DNA from: an uncultured Eubacteriales bacterium
Lineage (GTDB): Bacteria > Bacillota > Clostridia > Oscillospirales > Acutalibacteraceae
Assembly (NCBI GenBank): GCA_934486705.1
Contig: CAKSQS010000037.1
Location: 1-25,803 of the forward strand
DNA: 25,803 nt
Reading direction: 5' to 3'
Shown here: positions 15,546 to 23,146 of the stretch, piece by piece
Layout of the letters: every line of letters starts with the position of its first letter
Position numbering within the stretch: the stretch's first letter is position 1
Program-made: the position numbers and the translations under genes
The notes under the pieces: generated by a model
Database searches by the model: none
What the model saw: the letters and a program-made list of their open reading frames with translations, nothing else
Told to the model about the DNA's origin: nothing

Positions 15546-18500
15546 TTATATTATACATTCCCAAATTGATTTGTCGTTATCCACCGGTGCAAATATATCG
15601 CCGGTTTCAAACGAGTCATTATAGGAGCGGACTACCGTAAACGAGCCGTCGGCGTTGGGTTTTAGCTTCATGGAACTTTCAATGATAAGTTCTTCATTTG
15701 TTAGCAAATATACAAGCCCGCCGTTACCGAAACTGCACCATCGCGAATACCACCATGTTTTTCCGTTCAAGGTCAAGGGTGTGTCAGCGTAAAATTCCTC
15801 AACAACTATTTCGGTTTCGTCGGTTTCGGGGTTGTATCGCTCATAAATATATCTGTCTATAAATTCGCCTTCGTTTTCATATAAACGACTGATTCCCGCA
15901 AAAGAGGCATAGTAAGTACCGGCGGCTGCGTTTTCAATATCATTGTGAAATGTTATTATTGAAGCGTAATATGACCCGTCCTCGTTTTGTTCTATTATGG
16001 CATAGTCTTTTTCGGTTTGCAAAATATCCTTCGGGTTAATTTTATCGGGTTTTGCGGGCGCTGTGTTACCCGATAAAATTTTCTTTACGGCAATCAAATC
16101 AAGCAGGTTGAAAACACCGTCACGGTTTACATCCAAAACGCTTAAAGATGTATCGTCGCCGTTAAGGAGTAATATTTTTATGGCTGATAAATCAACCGCG
16201 TTAAGCTCTCCGTCGCCCGAAATATCTCCGAGTATCAGGTAATTTATAAGATTTTCCCCTGCAAAATCCACAGCGTATGATTTATAATGGCATAAAAGCG
16301 CTATGTCATCGTTACCCGAAAACGCGTCGCAGTCAATAAATGTAACGCTTTCCGGAACATACAGCTCGTTTATCGCGGTTTTTTCAAAGGTACATTCGCC
16401 TATTGAGGCAAGCTGTTTTCCGAGATAGGCGTTTTCAAGTTTCGTACATTTTGAAAATGCGTAATTCCCGAGGTAAATAACGCCGCCGAGGTTAACGGAT
16501 GAAAGCTTGGCACAGCGGTAAAAAGCGTAATCGTCCACGGCGATAACCGTGTCGGGAATATGGATATTCGAAAGGGAAGAACAGTTGCTGAAAGCTCGGT
16601 CGCCTATTTCAATTACGCCGTCGGGCAGGAGAACATTATCAAGCCTGCGGCAATCGGCAAACGCTCCGTTTCTTATTCTTTTAAGGGTGGAGGGCAGCGA
16701 AACAGACCTTAAATTTACCATTCGGGCGAAAACGTTTGTCCCTATTGTTTCAACACCCTCACCGATATTAAGCGAGGTTATCTTATCGGTATAAACGTAC
16801 CACGGAACATCGGTGTAGGCAGAAATGTCAGGTATAAAATCGCTGTTTGGAGTGAGGCTTAATTTTAGATCCGAATCTATTTTCCATATTACGCCGAGCG
16901 CATTACCCCTTTTGGCTATTCCGGTTGAAACAAAATTATAACCGTTGTCGATTGCATAGTAATACGCAGTTGAATATGTCGGGGCATGTATGGTAATATC
17001 TGTATCAAACGGGGAGTAGAAAATGTCGTAGCAGAAATAAAGCACACTGTCTGAAAAATACAGGTCTTTAAGTTTTTCGCAGTATGAAAATGCGGACATA
17101 TCAACCCGTTCAAGCGTATCGGGAAATTCTATGCTTTCAAGCAATACGCAATGCGCAAAGGAATACGCGCCTATGCTTTGCAAATTCAACCCCGTATTAA
17201 GGCTTTTAATCGACTCGCAGCCGTAAAATGCATATTCGCCTATATATTCAAGGCGGACGGGCAGGGAGGCAATTTCGAGCGACTTGCAATAAGCAAACGT
17301 GCCGCGTTCTATTCTTACGATATCCTGCGGGAGAGTTGCCCATTTAAGACTGAAGCATTTGTAAAACGCCTCTGCGCCTAAGTGTTCAAAGCCGTTGTAA
17401 AAATAAAAGTATTCTAATTTATAGCAGCAGTAAAACGCACCGTCGCCTATATATTTTATGATTTTTTCATTGTCGTAATCGCCGTCTTCGCTGTACTGAT
17501 AAAAGCTTTTAAGTGTTGTGCAGTAGGCGAAAGCATAATCACCTATGCTTTCAAGATTTTGCGTATAATATATGTATTCAATACCTATGCACTTTAAGAA
17601 CGCTTTTTCGGGTAGGTAGGTTATATTCTTTCCCAAACGAATATAGTTAAGCGCACTGCAGGCACTGAACGCGCCGTAAAGTACATTATGCATATCGGGG
17701 TACATTCTGTTAATTTCAAGTGTGTAAATCAGAGTTCCCCTGAACGCGTCTTTGCCTATATATTCAACCGATTCCGGTAAAATAAGTTCACCGCAAGCGC
17801 CTGTACGGTAAAAAGCGTAATCGCCTATTTTTTTGAGCGTACTCGGCAAATAAATGCGGTCAATCGGAAGTTCATAAAAGGCGTAATCGTCAATAGCGGT
17901 AATGTCCTCGGAAATTACAAGCTTACTGATATAATAATTCCTGAGCTTTGATAGCATAAACCAATCGGTTTTCATTTCTCCGCAGCCCGAAACATTGAGA
18001 ACATAGCCCGAACCCTCGTCGCTGTATTCATATGTTAATTTCCACTCGGCAGCATCCCCGCAGGAGCCGGAATATGTAGCGTTTCCATCGTAATCGCTTG
18101 AGGTTTGATAACTGCCCTGATTAAAGTGAATATTTGCGGTACGGATGTTCTCATTACCCGAATCTACACAGATATTATCCCATTGCTGCGCACTTCCCAT
18201 ATAATAAATATTTTTTAAATTTGTATTGTAAAACGCATTTCTATCTATATATGTAACGCTTTCGGGAATTACAATATCTGTAAGATTATAACAATAACGA
18301 AAATTCTCTGCTCCTATTCCTGTTATACCGTCTTCAATTATTACCGTTTTGATAAAATCGCGGTTGTCGTAATATAACCAAGGAGCCCAGGAGCTGAAAT
18401 CATCCGGCATTTCTCCCCACCCTGAAGCTATGAATACTCCGGTGCGGGTATTAAGCGTACATGTTATATCAGCGTATCCCGTGTAAAAATAATTATAATC

Positions 18501-18953
18501 ACTGACGGTTACATATTTGCCCGAATTGTAAGAGTGCCACGAAACCGTATCGTCGCTTAAATCGTCATACCTGTACGATTCCCGAATATAGTCGGCTTGC
18601 GTTACATAGCAGCTTTCGTCGGAGTAATCCACGCCGGTGTATTTATCCCTTATCTCGGTCCATTCGCGCTTTACCAAATAGTCGCTTTTGGTAACGTAGC
18701 TTTCGCCCGTTTCGGGGTCGGTGACGTAAATATAATCACTTTCGGTTACATAATCGCTGTGGGTTATGTAATCCCCGGGCAGATAATTGCTGTTGGTTTG
18801 GTAGTAGTCGTCGTAATAATCGGCAGGCGTTATGTACGAATCGTAATAATAGGGGGTCGTTTCTGCCGAAACGGTGAAACAGACCGAAATCGCCGTCATT
18901 ACAATAACGGCAGCCAAAAGCAGCGAAGCCATTCGTTCAGATGTTTTTTTCAT
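15546..18953 (-). CDS. Secreted BspA-type leucine-rich-repeat protein with dockerin module
   Basis: 1135-residue exported protein. A signal peptide (1-30, hydrophobic core 11-28, cleavage after VSA) is followed by a Tyr/Asp-rich stretch (about 35-160) with a recurring Y-[IV]-T-x-[SA]-D-Y motif. Three LRR_5 (BspA-like) arrays follow: about 165-275, 300-670 and 685-890, each opening with a GEM- or ISAYTDVPW-type cap. Repeats have the form C-x-x-L-x-x-[IV]-x-[LI]-P-x-x-[LV]-x-x-I-x-x-x-A-F. A type I dockerin (909-962) has both calcium loops (Asp910, Ser912, Asp914, Asn918, Asp921; Asp941, Asn943, Asp945, Asn949, Asp952). The last ~170 residues (963-1135) are beta-like and unassigned. No LPxTG anchor is seen, so attachment is probably by a cohesin. 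GAGGAGAG (18960-18967) precedes the start; the start overlaps the ligase gene by 17 nt. Confidence 0.9.
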   Translation of the reverse strand: MKKTSERMASLLLAAVIVMTAISVCFTVSAETTPYYYDSYITPADYYDDYYQTNSNYLPGDYITHSDYVTESDYIYVTDPETGESYVTKSDYLVKREWTEIRDKYTGVDYSDESCYVTQADYIRESYRYDDLSDDTVSWHSYNSGKYVTVSDYNYFYTGYADITCTLNTRTGVFIASGWGEMPDDFSSWAPWLYYDNRDFIKTVIIEDGITGIGAENFRYCYNLTDIVIPESVTYIDRNAFYNTNLKNIYYMGSAQQWDNICVDSGNENIRTANIHFNQGSYQTSSDYDGNATYSGSCGDAAEWKLTYEYSDEGSGYVLNVSGCGEMKTDWFMLSKLRNYYISKLVISEDITAIDDYAFYELPIDRIYLPSTLKKIGDYAFYRTGACGELILPESVEYIGKDAFRGTLIYTLEINRMYPDMHNVLYGAFSACSALNYIRLGKNITYLPEKAFLKCIGIEYIYYTQNLESIGDYAFAYCTTLKSFYQYSEDGDYDNEKIIKYIGDGAFYCCYKLEYFYFYNGFEHLGAEAFYKCFSLKWATLPQDIVRIERGTFAYCKSLEIASLPVRLEYIGEYAFYGCESIKSLNTGLNLQSIGAYSFAHCVLLESIEFPDTLERVDMSAFSYCEKLKDLYFSDSVLYFCYDIFYSPFDTDITIHAPTYSTAYYYAIDNGYNFVSTGIAKRGNALGVIWKIDSDLKLSLTPNSDFIPDISAYTDVPWYVYTDKITSLNIGEGVETIGTNVFARMVNLRSVSLPSTLKRIRNGAFADCRRLDNVLLPDGVIEIGDRAFSNCSSLSNIHIPDTVIAVDDYAFYRCAKLSSVNLGGVIYLGNYAFSKCTKLENAYLGKQLASIGECTFEKTAINELYVPESVTFIDCDAFSGNDDIALLCHYKSYAVDFAGENLINYLILGDISGDGELNAVDLSAIKILLLNGDDTSLSVLDVNRDGVFNLLDLIAVKKILSGNTAPAKPDKINPKDILQTEKDYAIIEQNEDGSYYASIITFHNDIENAAAGTYYASFAGISRLYENEGEFIDRYIYERYNPETDETEIVVEEFYADTPLTLNGKTWWYSRWCSFGNGGLVYLLTNEELIIESSMKLKPNADGSFTVVRSYNDSFETGDIFAPVDNDKSIWECII

Positions 18954-20331
18954 TTTCCGCTCTCCTCATTAAATTATTTATTGAGCCGAATACAGCCCAA
19001 ATAACAGGCGCTGTTATAATTATTGAAAAATTAAAAAACGCCTGAATTAAATAACAGAACATTCCGCCGAGCAAGACCCAAATATACGGGTTTTCCCGTC
19101 CGTGCTTAAAAGCCTCTATTATAAGAGAAATAATAAAGCCTATATAGCTTGCAAGGCCTACCGCTCCGCCCACGCAGAGTATTTGCAAATATTCGTTGTG
19201 GCAAGTGTCTATTTTACCGAATGAAAAAGCGGCAAGCTCACCGTCGGTAAAGTCGGCAAAGGCTTTCATAAACGCGCCCATACCCGTGCCGAATATGGGG
19301 CGTTTAAGCCACATTTTAAGTGCGCTCAGCCAAATGCCCACACGGTAAGTTCCCGTGGTTTCGTCAATTTCACCGTGCAGAATGTTGCTGATCTCGGTCA
19401 AAAAGGGGCGGTTGACGGACGCGCCGCCGGTGTTTACGGGCACAAATTTATATACCGCCGCCAAAAACACCGCAAACAAAAGAGCCTCTGCCGCCAAAAT
19501 AATAACCGCGCCGCGCAAGGATATTTTCTTTTTAACAAAACAAAGAAAGGGAACGGCAAGGCAGGCGGTAACGGTTACGGCAAGCTTGCCGGAGCTTACG
19601 TTAAGCGAAAAGAGCAGATAAACGCTTAATGCGGCGGAGATAAAAAGAAATATTTTTTCAAATATGTTAAGCTTAATAAGAAATAAAGCAAAAATTACAA
19701 TGGGTAAAAATACCGAGATTATTGAGGAGAAAAAGTCGATATTACCGACGGTGGAAACAAAGTCGTCAAGCTTTCCCTTATACGCCTCGGCGGGGTAGAG
19801 CTTAAATATATTTATTCCCCGAGTTTGAATAATCCCGATAATATTCATTACGGTAAGAGCACCCGTGATAACTAAAATATGTATTTTTTTAAAGCTGCCG
19901 AAAAAGCTTAAAAGCAAAAATGCGGCGGCGTAGCAAAGCAGCAGCAAAAAGCCGTCATATCTGCCCGAGCCGAATAAAAAAGCGGATTTTCCCATACCGT
20001 TTTTTAACGAACGGTACGGTGAAAAAAGAAATGACAAAACGGCGGAAAGCAAGTATATTCCAAGAAACACAAAAGGCAAATTTGACGGCAGAGGTTTTCT
20101 TTTCGGTCTGTAGCCGTCAAGAAAAACGCCGCCGAATACGAAAAGCACAACCGCCGCAAAAATGAAAAACAAACACAAAAACGTGATGAGCTTTGCATAG
20201 GTTATGTTTGTGTAGTCACGAAAAACAATTAAGGGGAAAAACCCGAAGATCGCAATAAGAAAGGCGTTGGCCGAGGTATCGAGAAATGAAAATTGCTTTT
20301 TATACAAGGGAACAGTGTTTTTAACCGACAT
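18937..20331 (-). CDS. O-antigen ligase / Wzy-type polymerase-like membrane protein
   Basis: 464-residue polytopic protein of the O-antigen ligase (Wzy_C) superfamily, with roughly a dozen hydrophobic segments. The large extracytoplasmic loop (about 297-375) carries the family signature: TYRVGIWLSALKMW (Arg330), GTGMGAF (348-354) and DTCHNEYLQ (375-383) with the conserved His378. In Gram-positive bacteria such proteins polymerise or attach surface polysaccharide or glycan to acceptors. The ATG (20329-20331) has GGGTGAG (20337-20343) upstream and a clear promoter. Its 3' end overlaps the LRR-dockerin start, so the two are probably one transcript; this suggests, but does not prove, that the glycan and the LRR protein work together at the surface. 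No other glycan genes are adjacent. Confidence 0.82.
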   Translation of the reverse strand: MSVKNTVPLYKKQFSFLDTSANAFLIAIFGFFPLIVFRDYTNITYAKLITFLCLFFIFAAVVLFVFGGVFLDGYRPKRKPLPSNLPFVFLGIYLLSAVLSFLFSPYRSLKNGMGKSAFLFGSGRYDGFLLLLCYAAAFLLLSFFGSFKKIHILVITGALTVMNIIGIIQTRGINIFKLYPAEAYKGKLDDFVSTVGNIDFFSSIISVFLPIVIFALFLIKLNIFEKIFLFISAALSVYLLFSLNVSSGKLAVTVTACLAVPFLCFVKKKISLRGAVIILAAEALLFAVFLAAVYKFVPVNTGGASVNRPFLTEISNILHGEIDETTGTYRVGIWLSALKMWLKRPIFGTGMGAFMKAFADFTDGELAAFSFGKIDTCHNEYLQILCVGGAVGLASYIGFIISLIIEAFKHGRENPYIWVLLGGMFCYLIQAFFNFSIIITAPVIWAVFGSINNLMRRAENEKNI

Positions 20332-20355
20332 ATTTACTCACCCGATTCAATTGGT

Positions 20356-20384
20356 ATAGTACCATATTTTGGCTTATTTGTCAA
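20356..20384 (-). promoter_or_regulatory. Promoter of the ligase-LRR operon
   Basis: On the minus strand: perfect -35 TTGACA (20379-20384), 17-nt spacer, -10 TACTAT (20356-20361). It lies 25 nt before the ligase ATG. It is back to back with the DUF1846 promoter. Confidence 0.85.
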
Positions 20385-20392
20385 ATCCGCGC

Positions 20393-20421
20393 TTGCTTAT
20401 TCTTTTGTTATACTGTATAAT
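20393..20421 (+). promoter_or_regulatory. Promoter of the DUF1846 gene
   Basis: TTGCTT (20393-20398), 17-nt spacer, perfect TATAAT (20416-20421), 37 nt before the ATG. The -35 matches only half of the consensus. Confidence 0.7.
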
Positions 20422-20458
20422 GGTTTTTGAATGAAAAGGAATACGGGAGATAAACGGA

Positions 20459-21943
20459 ATGAAAAAAATCGGGTTTGATAATGAGAAGTACATAAAGCTG
20501 CAATCGCAGAATATACGGGACCGAATAGCTATGTTCGGCGGAAAGCTTTATATGGAGTTCGGCGGCAAGCTTTTTGACGATTACCACGCGGCGCGCGTGC
20601 TGCCCGGCTTTGAGCCAGACGCAAAGGTAAAAATGCTTTTAAAGCTTAAGGACGAGGCAGAAATAGTAATTGTAATAAACGCCGACGCTATTGAGAAAAA
20701 CAAGCGCCGCGGCGACCTTGGCATAACCTACGACCTTGATACCCTGCGCCTTATTGACGCGTTTCGCGGCATAGGGCTTTATGTTGGCAGCGTTGTTATA
20801 ACTCGGTTTACGGGGCAGCCTTTGGCGCTCGCTTTTGAAAACCGCCTGAAACAGTTGGGGGTAAGGGTATACCGCCATTACCCGATAAGCGATTACCCAT
20901 CCGATATTCCGCACATTATAAGCGAAGAGGGATTCGGCAAAAACGATTATATAGAGACCGAGCGGCAGCTTGTGGTGGTTACCGCCCCGGGACCCGGCAG
21001 CGGCAAAATGGCTACCTGCCTATCCCAGCTTTACCACGAGCACAAGCGCGGTATAAAGGCGGGCTATGCTAAATTTGAGACCTTCCCCATTTGGAGTATT
21101 CCGCTTAAGCACCCCGTAAACGTGGCGTATGAGGCGGCGACCGCCGACCTTAACGACGTTAATATGATAGACCCGTTCCACCTGGAAGCGTACAATAAGA
21201 CAGCCGTTAACTACAACAGGGATATTGAGATATTCCCGGTTTTAAACGCCATGCTTGAGGGCATAATGGGCGAGTCGCCCTATAAAAGCCCCACCGATAT
21301 GGGGGTAAATATGGCGGGGTTCGGAATAGTGGACGACGAGGCTGTAAAGGCTGCCGCCTGCCAGGAGATTATCCGCCGCTATTACGCCGCGCTTGTAAGC
21401 GCGCGGCAGGGTTTAAGCGACCAGAACGACGCGCCGAAAATAGAGCTTTTAATGAAACAGGTGGGCGTGACGGTGGAGGACCGCCCCGTGGTAGCCGCAG
21501 CGCTGAAAAAAGCCGAGGAAACCTCTTCCCCGGCGGTGGCTCTTCAATTATCGGGCGGTCAGATAGTTACGGGTAAAACCTCAAGCCTTTTAGGACCTGC
21601 CTCGGCAATGCTGCTTAACAGCCTTAAAATACTGGCGGGAATACCCGATGATATTGACCTTATTTCTTCAACCATAATAGAGCCTATTCAGCGCCTTAAA
21701 ACCGAAATTATGGGCAACCACAACCCGCGCCTGCACACCGACGAGGTGCTTATAGCCCTTTCAATGTGCGCGGTGACAAGCGACGTTGCGAAAAAGGCGC
21801 TCGGTCAGGTTAAAAATCTTGCGGGGCTTGAGGCGCATTCAAGCGTTATTCTTTCCCGCGTGGACGAGCAGGTTTTCAGGAAATTAGGAATAAATATAAC
21901 CTGCGAGCCGAAATATCAGACCAAAAAGCTTTATCACAACTGA
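20459..21943 (+). CDS. DUF1846 / UPF0371 family protein
   Basis: 494-residue cytoplasmic protein matching the DUF1846 (UPF0371) family, found in many Firmicutes; length is normal for the family. The start MKKIGFDNEKYIKLQSQ and the segment ERIAMFGGKLYMEFGGKL-like (21-38) are typical. A glycine-rich nucleotide-binding-like loop APGPGSGKMATCLSQ (176-190) resembles a P-loop. FETFPIWSIPLKHPVN (about 206-221) and GVNMAGF (about 284-290) are other conserved blocks. The biochemical role is not established to my knowledge, and structure-based guesses at nucleotide binding are inference. GGGAGA (20445-20450) precedes the ATG by 8 nt. The 3' end overlaps the convergent ruvX by 10 nt. Confidence 0.88.
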   Translation: MKKIGFDNEKYIKLQSQNIRDRIAMFGGKLYMEFGGKLFDDYHAARVLPGFEPDAKVKMLLKLKDEAEIVIVINADAIEKNKRRGDLGITYDLDTLRLIDAFRGIGLYVGSVVITRFTGQPLALAFENRLKQLGVRVYRHYPISDYPSDIPHIISEEGFGKNDYIETERQLVVVTAPGPGSGKMATCLSQLYHEHKRGIKAGYAKFETFPIWSIPLKHPVNVAYEAATADLNDVNMIDPFHLEAYNKTAVNYNRDIEIFPVLNAMLEGIMGESPYKSPTDMGVNMAGFGIVDDEAVKAAACQEIIRRYYAALVSARQGLSDQNDAPKIELLMKQVGVTVEDRPVVAAALKKAEETSSPAVALQLSGGQIVTGKTSSLLGPASAMLLNSLKILAGIPDDIDLISSTIIEPIQRLKTEIMGNHNPRLHTDEVLIALSMCAVTSDVAKKALGQVKNLAGLEAHSSVILSRVDEQVFRKLGINITCEPKYQTKKLYHN

Positions 21944-22353
21944 TTTTTGCGAAAGCGCAGGTAATCTTCCAAAATTATTACCGCCGCTACCGCATCAACC
22001 ACCGCCTTGCGCTTTTTGCCGCGTGTGTCGGTGTAATTGAGCGCCGTGTGCGCTGAAACGGTGGTGCAGCGTTCATCCCACAGCACTGTGTCTATTCCGC
22101 AGCTGTTTTTAATAAGCTCGGCGGTTGCGGCACATTCGGCGGCTCGGCTGCCGGCAGAGCCATCCATATTTTTGGGGTAGCCTACCACTATAAGCTCCGC
22201 CCCGTATTCCTTAGCTAACGCGCCTACCTTTTCGGCAAGGCGCGTTTCGTTATATTCGGTTATTACCGTTTTCGGGAAAGCAAAGCTTTCGCCCGGGTCT
22301 GATACGGCAATGCCCGTTCTCGCTTTTCCCAAATCTACCGACATTATTATCAT
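21934..22353 (-). CDS. ruvX: Putative pre-16S rRNA nuclease / Holliday junction resolvase-like YqgF (RuvX)
   Basis: 139-residue RNase H-fold protein of the YqgF/RuvX family. The first acidic catalytic site is Asp7 in MSVDLGKARTGIAVSD, with the conserved VGYPKNMDGS block (about 57-66), the LWDERCTT block (about 95-102) and a final DAVAAVIILEDYL. The family is linked to maturation of the 5' end of 16S rRNA in E. coli; related members resolve Holliday junctions. The ATG overlaps the upstream phosphatase stop (ATGA), so the two are translationally coupled. In-frame ATG at residue 4 is an alternative start. The 3' end overlaps DUF1846 by 10 nt on the other strand. Confidence 0.92.
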   Translation of the reverse strand: MIIMSVDLGKARTGIAVSDPGESFAFPKTVITEYNETRLAEKVGALAKEYGAELIVVGYPKNMDGSAGSRAAECAATAELIKNSCGIDTVLWDERCTTVSAHTALNYTDTRGKKRKAVVDAVAAVIILEDYLRFRKNQL

Positions 22354-23015
22354 TTCTCGTTACCTATAAATGAGGAAAGTCTGCTGCGCTTGGGAATAAG
22401 CTCGGGCGGCAGGTGAGAGGCATCGTTATAAAAAACCACCTCGGGCTTTTCTTCACCGCCGAATCTTAAAAGCGTTACGGCGGTATTATCACTCCAACCC
22501 ATTTCGGCAAGGTGAGAAATATCGCCGTAAAGCAACCGGCAAAGCAGACAGCGTATAACCCCGCCGTGGCTTGCACAGGCTACAGTTTTGCCGCAGTTAT
22601 CAGCGGCTATTTCTTTTATGGTGCTCCATATACGCTCGTAAGCATCATTCATAGGCTCGCCGCCCTCGGGCGCGAAGTCCTGCGGGTGCTTATCCCAGAT
22701 TTCCGCAAGCTCGGGGTTTTCGCCGAAAGCCTCTGTGAACGGCTTGCCTTCAACTATCCCGCCGCCCATTTCGCGCAAGCCGTCGCATTTAATGGGGGTA
22801 AGCCCTTTATCTCCTATAACGGCAAGCGCGGTTTTATAGGCGCGTATAAGCGGGCTTGTATACACCTTATCGAGCGGGACGCTCTCGAAGCGCCGCTTTA
22901 AATATTCCAGCTGCTTTGCTCCCGTTTCGCTTATATCAAGGTCGGTAGAGCCCTGAAAAAGCCTTTTAACATTGCCCATTGCTTCGCAATGGCGTACCAT
23001 ATATATTTCTGTCAA
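22350..23015 (-). CDS. Histidine phosphatase family protein (phosphoglycerate-mutase-like)
   Basis: 221-residue protein of the histidine phosphatase superfamily. The phosphohistidine site is His9 in MVRHCEAMGN (Cys where most members have Gly), with Arg59 (SPLIRAYKTA), the acid Glu82 (GLREMGGG) and the second histidine His150 (CASHGG). Family members are often cofactor-dependent phosphoglycerate mutases or phosphatases such as alpha-ribazole phosphatase CobC; the substrate here cannot be told. The start is a TTG (23013-23015), because it gives the standard beginning MTEIYMVRH; the next ATG would remove five residues. GGTGA precedes it. Coupled to ruvX by a 4-nt overlap. Confidence 0.88.
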   Translation of the reverse strand: MTEIYMVRHCEAMGNVKRLFQGSTDLDISETGAKQLEYLKRRFESVPLDKVYTSPLIRAYKTALAVIGDKGLTPIKCDGLREMGGGIVEGKPFTEAFGENPELAEIWDKHPQDFAPEGGEPMNDAYERIWSTIKEIAADNCGKTVACASHGGVIRCLLCRLLYGDISHLAEMGWSDNTAVTLLRFGGEEKPEVVFYNDASHLPPELIPKRSRLSSFIGNEK

Positions 23016-23032
23016 TTATATCACCAGTATAA

Positions 23033-23061
23033 AGTATACCATACTGCGGCGGAAAATGCAA
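23033..23061 (-). promoter_or_regulatory. Promoter of the phosphatase-ruvX pair
   Basis: Minus strand: TTGCAT (23056-23061), 17-nt spacer, extended -10 TGG-TATACT with the hexamer at 23033-23038. It is divergent from the guaB promoter, with the -35 boxes about 20 bp apart, so a regulator here could touch both. Confidence 0.65.
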
Positions 23062-23082
23062 TGATTATACCTATTTTAAATA

Positions 23083-23110
23083 TTGACAAGTTTTCCTGTT
23101 ATGGTATAAT
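23083..23110 (+). promoter_or_regulatory. Strong promoter of the guaB operon
   Basis: Perfect -35 TTGACA (23083-23088), 16-nt spacer, extended -10 TGG then perfect TATAAT (23105-23110). This is among the strongest promoters in the window. The leader is only about 30 nt, with GGGAGGA (23131-23137) and an ATG at 23147, so no purine riboswitch fits. Confidence 0.9.
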
Positions 23111-23146
23111 GTATTAAATACATTATAATCGGGAGGAAGCAGTATT

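Noticed and set aside
15577..15585. DnaA-box-like TTATCCACC
   Set aside because: A single box with one mismatch inside the LRR gene, with no cluster or AT-rich unwinding region, so not an origin.
16600..18300. Recurring similar DNA segments that might suggest an array
   Set aside because: They are degenerate codons for the leucine-rich repeats and are not constant direct repeats with spacers, so not CRISPR.
23111..23146. Possible purine riboswitch before guaB
   Set aside because: The leader is about 30 nt, too short for any known purine-responsive aptamer.
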